In this document: positions 61,676 to 64,000 of the stretch, piece by piece | Layout of the letters: the number at the start of each line of letters is the position of its first letter | How positions within the stretch are numbered: the stretch's first letter is position 1 | Source of the DNA: Halogeometricum limi | GTDB lineage: Archaea > Halobacteriota > Halobacteria > Halobacteriales > Haloferacaceae | Length of the DNA: 64,000 nucleotides | NCBI RefSeq assembly: GCF_900115785.1 | Contig: NZ_FOYS01000004.1 | Coordinates: forward strand, 356,489 to 420,488 | Direction: 5' to 3' | Made by a program: the position numbers and the translations under genes | Notes under the pieces: model-generated | The model's input: only the letters and a program-made list of their open reading frames with translations | What the model was told of the DNA's origin: nothing | Databases searched by the model: none

Positions 61676-63922
61676 ATGGGATTAGACGACGACGCCCGGG
61701 AGTACCACCGGCAAGAGCCTCCGGGAAAACTGGAGATTTCGACGACGAAACCGACGAACACACAGCGTGACCTGAGTCTCGCGTACTCGCCCGGCGTCGC
61801 CGCACCGTGCCGCGACATCGCAGAAGACGCGAACAAGGCGTACGAGTACACGGCGAAGGGGAACCTCGTCGGCGTCGTCTCGAACGGGTCTGCGGTGCTG
61901 GGTCTCGGCGACATCGGGGCGCAGGCGTCGAAACCCGTCATGGAGGGGAAGGGCGTCCTGTTCAAGCGCTTCGCCGACATCGACGTGTTCGACATCGAAC
62001 TCGACCTGGACGACCCCGAGGCCATCATCGAGGCGACGCGGGCGATGGAGCCAACGTTCGGGGGCATCAACTTAGAGGACATCAAAGCGCCCGAGTGCTT
62101 CGAGATAGAGTCGCGCCTGCGCGAGGAGATGTCCATCCCCGTCTTCCACGACGACCAGCACGGCACGGCCATCATCTCCGGGGCTGCTCTCCTCAACGCC
62201 GCCGACATCGTCAGCAAGGACCTCTCGGACCTCAACATCGTCTTCTCCGGTGCCGGCGCTTCGGCTATCGCGACGGCGCGTTTCTACGTCTCGCTCGGCG
62301 CGAAGAAGGAGAACATCGTGATGTGCGACTCCGACGGCGTAATCAAACCCGGACGCGACGACGTCAACGAGTTCAAAGCCGAGTTCGCGAACGACGTTGA
62401 CGGCGACACGCTCGCGGACGCGATGGAGGGTGCGGACGTGTTCGTCGGTCTCTCTATCGGCGGACTGGTCGACCAAGAGATGGTCGCGTCGATGGCGGAA
62501 GACCCCATCATCTTCGCGATGGCGAACCCCGACCCCGAAATCGCCTACGAGGACGCCAAGGACGCCCGCGACGACACCGTCATCATGGCGACGGGTCGCT
62601 CTGACTACCCGAACCAGGTGAACAACGTCCTCGGTTTCCCGTTCATCTTCCGCGGCGCGCTCGACGTGCGCGCGACGGAGATAAACGAGGAGATGAAACG
62701 CGCCGCGGCGGAGGCGCTCGCGGACCTCGCACGACAGGACGTCCCCGACGCCGTCGTCAAGGCGTACGGCGACCAACCGCTCCAGTTCGGCCCCGACTAC
62801 GTCATCCCGAAACCGCTCGACCCCCGCGTGCTGTTCCGGGTCGCCCCGGCCGTCGCACAGGCCGCGATGGACAGCGGATGTGCCCGGATAGAACTCGACA
62901 CCGAAGAGTACGAAGAGCGCCTGGAGGCGCGTCTCGGCAAGTCCAGAGAGATGATGCGCGTCGTCCTCAACAAGGCGAAGTCGAACCCCAAACGGGTCGC
63001 ACTCGCGGAGGGGACCGACGAGAAGATGATTCGCGCGGCGTACCAACTCCAAGAGCAGGGTATCGCCGACCCCGTCCTCGTCGGAAACGAGACGAAGATT
63101 CAACAGACCGCCGAGCGACTCGGCCTGGACTTCGAACCCACCGTCGCGGACCCGCGAAGCGGCGACTGGGACCACTACGCCAACCGACTGTACGAACTGC
63201 GACGACGAAAGGGGCTCACGAAGAACGAGGCGCACGAACTGGTGCGCCGAGACACGAACTACTTCGCCAGCGTGATGGTCGAAGAGGGCGACGCGGACGC
63301 GATGCTGACGGGGCTGACGCACCACTACCCCTCGGCGCTCCGCCCGCCGCTTCAGGTCATCGGCACCGCGCCCGACGCGAACTACGCGGCCGGCGTCTAC
63401 ATGCTGACGTTCAAGAACCGCGTCATCTTCTGCGCGGACACGACGGTCAACCTCGCGCCCGACGCGGACGTCCTCGCGGAGATTACGAAGCACACCGCCG
63501 ACCTCGCCCGCCGGTTCAACGTCGAACCCCGCGCGGCGATGCTGTCGTACTCGAACTTCGGGAGCGTCACCAACGAGGGGACGAGAAAGCCCCGCGACGC
63601 CGTGAAACTGCTCCACGACGACCCCAACGTGGACTTCGACGTCGACGGCGAGATGCAGGCCGACACCGCCGTCGTCGAAGAGATTCTCGAAGGCACCTAC
63701 GAGTTCTCCGAACTGGACGAACCGGCGAACGTCCTCGTCTTCCCGAACCTCGAAGCGGGCAACATCGGCTACAAACTCCTCCAGCGTCTCGGCGGCGCGG
63801 AGGCCATCGGACCGATGCTCGTCGGCATGGACAAACCGGTCCACGTCCTCCAGCGCGGTGACGAAGTGAAGGACATCGTCAACCTCGCGGGTGTTGCAGT
63901 CGTGGACGCACAGGACGAGTAG
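61676..63922 (+). CDS. maeB: Malic enzyme with C-terminal phosphotransacetylase-like domain
   Basis: A 748-residue fusion. The N-terminal malic enzyme part (about 1-420) has [58 protein letters not shown], and the NAD(P) loop [20 protein letters not shown]. The C-terminal domain (about 430-748) resembles phosphate acetyltransferase ([40 protein letters not shown]). In such enzymes that domain is regulatory, binding acetyl-CoA or acetyl phosphate. It decarboxylates malate to pyruvate with NAD(P)H. It is monocistronic and followed by T tracts. Confidence 0.95.
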   Translation: MGLDDDAREYHRQEPPGKLEISTTKPTNTQRDLSLAYSPGVAAPCRDIAEDANKAYEYTAKGNLVGVVSNGSAVLGLGDIGAQASKPVMEGKGVLFKRFADIDVFDIELDLDDPEAIIEATRAMEPTFGGINLEDIKAPECFEIESRLREEMSIPVFHDDQHGTAIISGAALLNAADIVSKDLSDLNIVFSGAGASAIATARFYVSLGAKKENIVMCDSDGVIKPGRDDVNEFKAEFANDVDGDTLADAMEGADVFVGLSIGGLVDQEMVASMAEDPIIFAMANPDPEIAYEDAKDARDDTVIMATGRSDYPNQVNNVLGFPFIFRGALDVRATEINEEMKRAAAEALADLARQDVPDAVVKAYGDQPLQFGPDYVIPKPLDPRVLFRVAPAVAQAAMDSGCARIELDTEEYEERLEARLGKSREMMRVVLNKAKSNPKRVALAEGTDEKMIRAAYQLQEQGIADPVLVGNETKIQQTAERLGLDFEPTVADPRSGDWDHYANRLYELRRRKGLTKNEAHELVRRDTNYFASVMVEEGDADAMLTGLTHHYPSALRPPLQVIGTAPDANYAAGVYMLTFKNRVIFCADTTVNLAPDADVLAEITKHTADLARRFNVEPRAAMLSYSNFGSVTNEGTRKPRDAVKLLHDDPNVDFDVDGEMQADTAVVEEILEGTYEFSELDEPANVLVFPNLEAGNIGYKLLQRLGGAEAIGPMLVGMDKPVHVLQRGDEVKDIVNLAGVAVVDAQDE

Positions 63923-63944
63923 ACGGACGCGAGCGAAGCGAGCG

Positions 63945-63990
63945 CGTTTTTGGTCCAGATTTTTGCGAGGAGTGGTCTGCGAAGCAGACC
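63945..63990 (+). terminator. T tracts and hairpin after the malic enzyme gene
   Basis: Two short T runs (63947-63951 and 63960-63964) follow the stop codon. A perfect hairpin GGTCTGC (63974-63980) with GCAGACC (63984-63990) lies after them. The runs are the likely archaeal termination signal; the hairpin may belong to the next locus, outside the window. Confidence 0.4.
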
Positions 63991-64000
63991 CGAGTCGGAA

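Noticed and set aside
63921..63945. GCGAGCGAAGCGAGCG after the malic enzyme as a hairpin
   Set aside because: It is a direct repeat, not an inverted one, so no stem forms.
1..64000. CRISPR array, rRNA operon, complete insertion sequence or replication origin
   Set aside because: No regularly spaced repeats, rRNA sequence, transposase or orc1/cdc6 gene was seen in the window.

Overview
This window looks like the main chromosome of a halophilic archaeon, most likely of the Haloferacales (Haloferax/Halogeometricum-like; I cannot fix the genus). The reasons are the very high GC content, strongly acidic proteins with few lysines, TATA boxes placed 25-30 nt before start codons that suit leaderless mRNAs, many GTG starts, and archaeal genes: aEF-1A, an RFC large subunit with a C-terminal PIP box, HMG-CoA synthase of the mevalonate pathway, a HalOD1 domain, a haloarchaeal transducer and halolysin-like proteases. 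It is mostly housekeeping sequence with a few accessory patches.

Layout. 1-3.4 kb: a partial quinone-oxidoreductase-like gene, a zinc ribbon, an SDR dehydrogenase and the sucCD succinyl-CoA ligase operon. 3.4-7.8 kb: a chemotaxis transducer, a HalOD1 protein, a 436-bp gap with a strong hairpin, and an HFX_2341-type regulator with a CARF-like N-terminus. 7.9-10.9 kb: three genes packed head to tail (Met/His-rich lipoprotein, C2H2 zinc finger with a membrane anchor, polytopic membrane protein). This is the best candidate here for an undescribed system, probably metal handling. 11-15 kb: an amidohydrolase/deaminase, an orphan DNA methyltransferase resembling the haloarchaeal CTAG enzyme Zim, an ArsC-like phosphatase and small regulators. 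15-16.8 kb: a low-GC patch with a gene remnant, a DUF4352 protein, a tRNA-like inverted repeat and tRNA-Val(CAC), which looks like an old integration site.

17-25.7 kb: cobalamin adenosyltransferase with a glutaredoxin, a thioesterase, a DICT sensor, a hydroxyacid dehydrogenase, a PAS histidine kinase, a large secreted subtilase and small proteins. 25.8-30 kb: the glycine cleavage operon gcvT-gcvH-gcvPA-gcvPB. 30-34 kb: lipoprotein and membrane genes, a 36-aa leaderless ORF and an aEF-1A gene with an unusual G3 motif. 34-42.6 kb: a Tat-type halolysin, NYN and TatD nucleases, DUF2150, a LamG surface protein and HMG-CoA synthase.

42.6-48.5 kb: hypothetical genes, an XRE regulator, acetyltransferases (one frameshifted) and a PPOX-fold protein. 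48.6-52.6 kb: a GMC oxidoreductase with its small Tat subunit, a pilin-like protein with 24-bp repeats and a polytopic membrane protein. 52.7-64 kb: rfcL, an F420-dependent oxidoreductase, a zinc alcohol dehydrogenase, a polar amino acid ABC transporter, heme A synthase, an M24-fold protein without the usual metal-binding aspartates, and malic enzyme fused to a phosphotransacetylase-like domain.

The central-carbon genes (sucCD, maeB), one-carbon genes (gcv) and redox genes fit an aerobic heterotroph. No rRNA, CRISPR array, complete insertion sequence or replication origin was seen. All family names come from reading the protein sequences; no database search was run.
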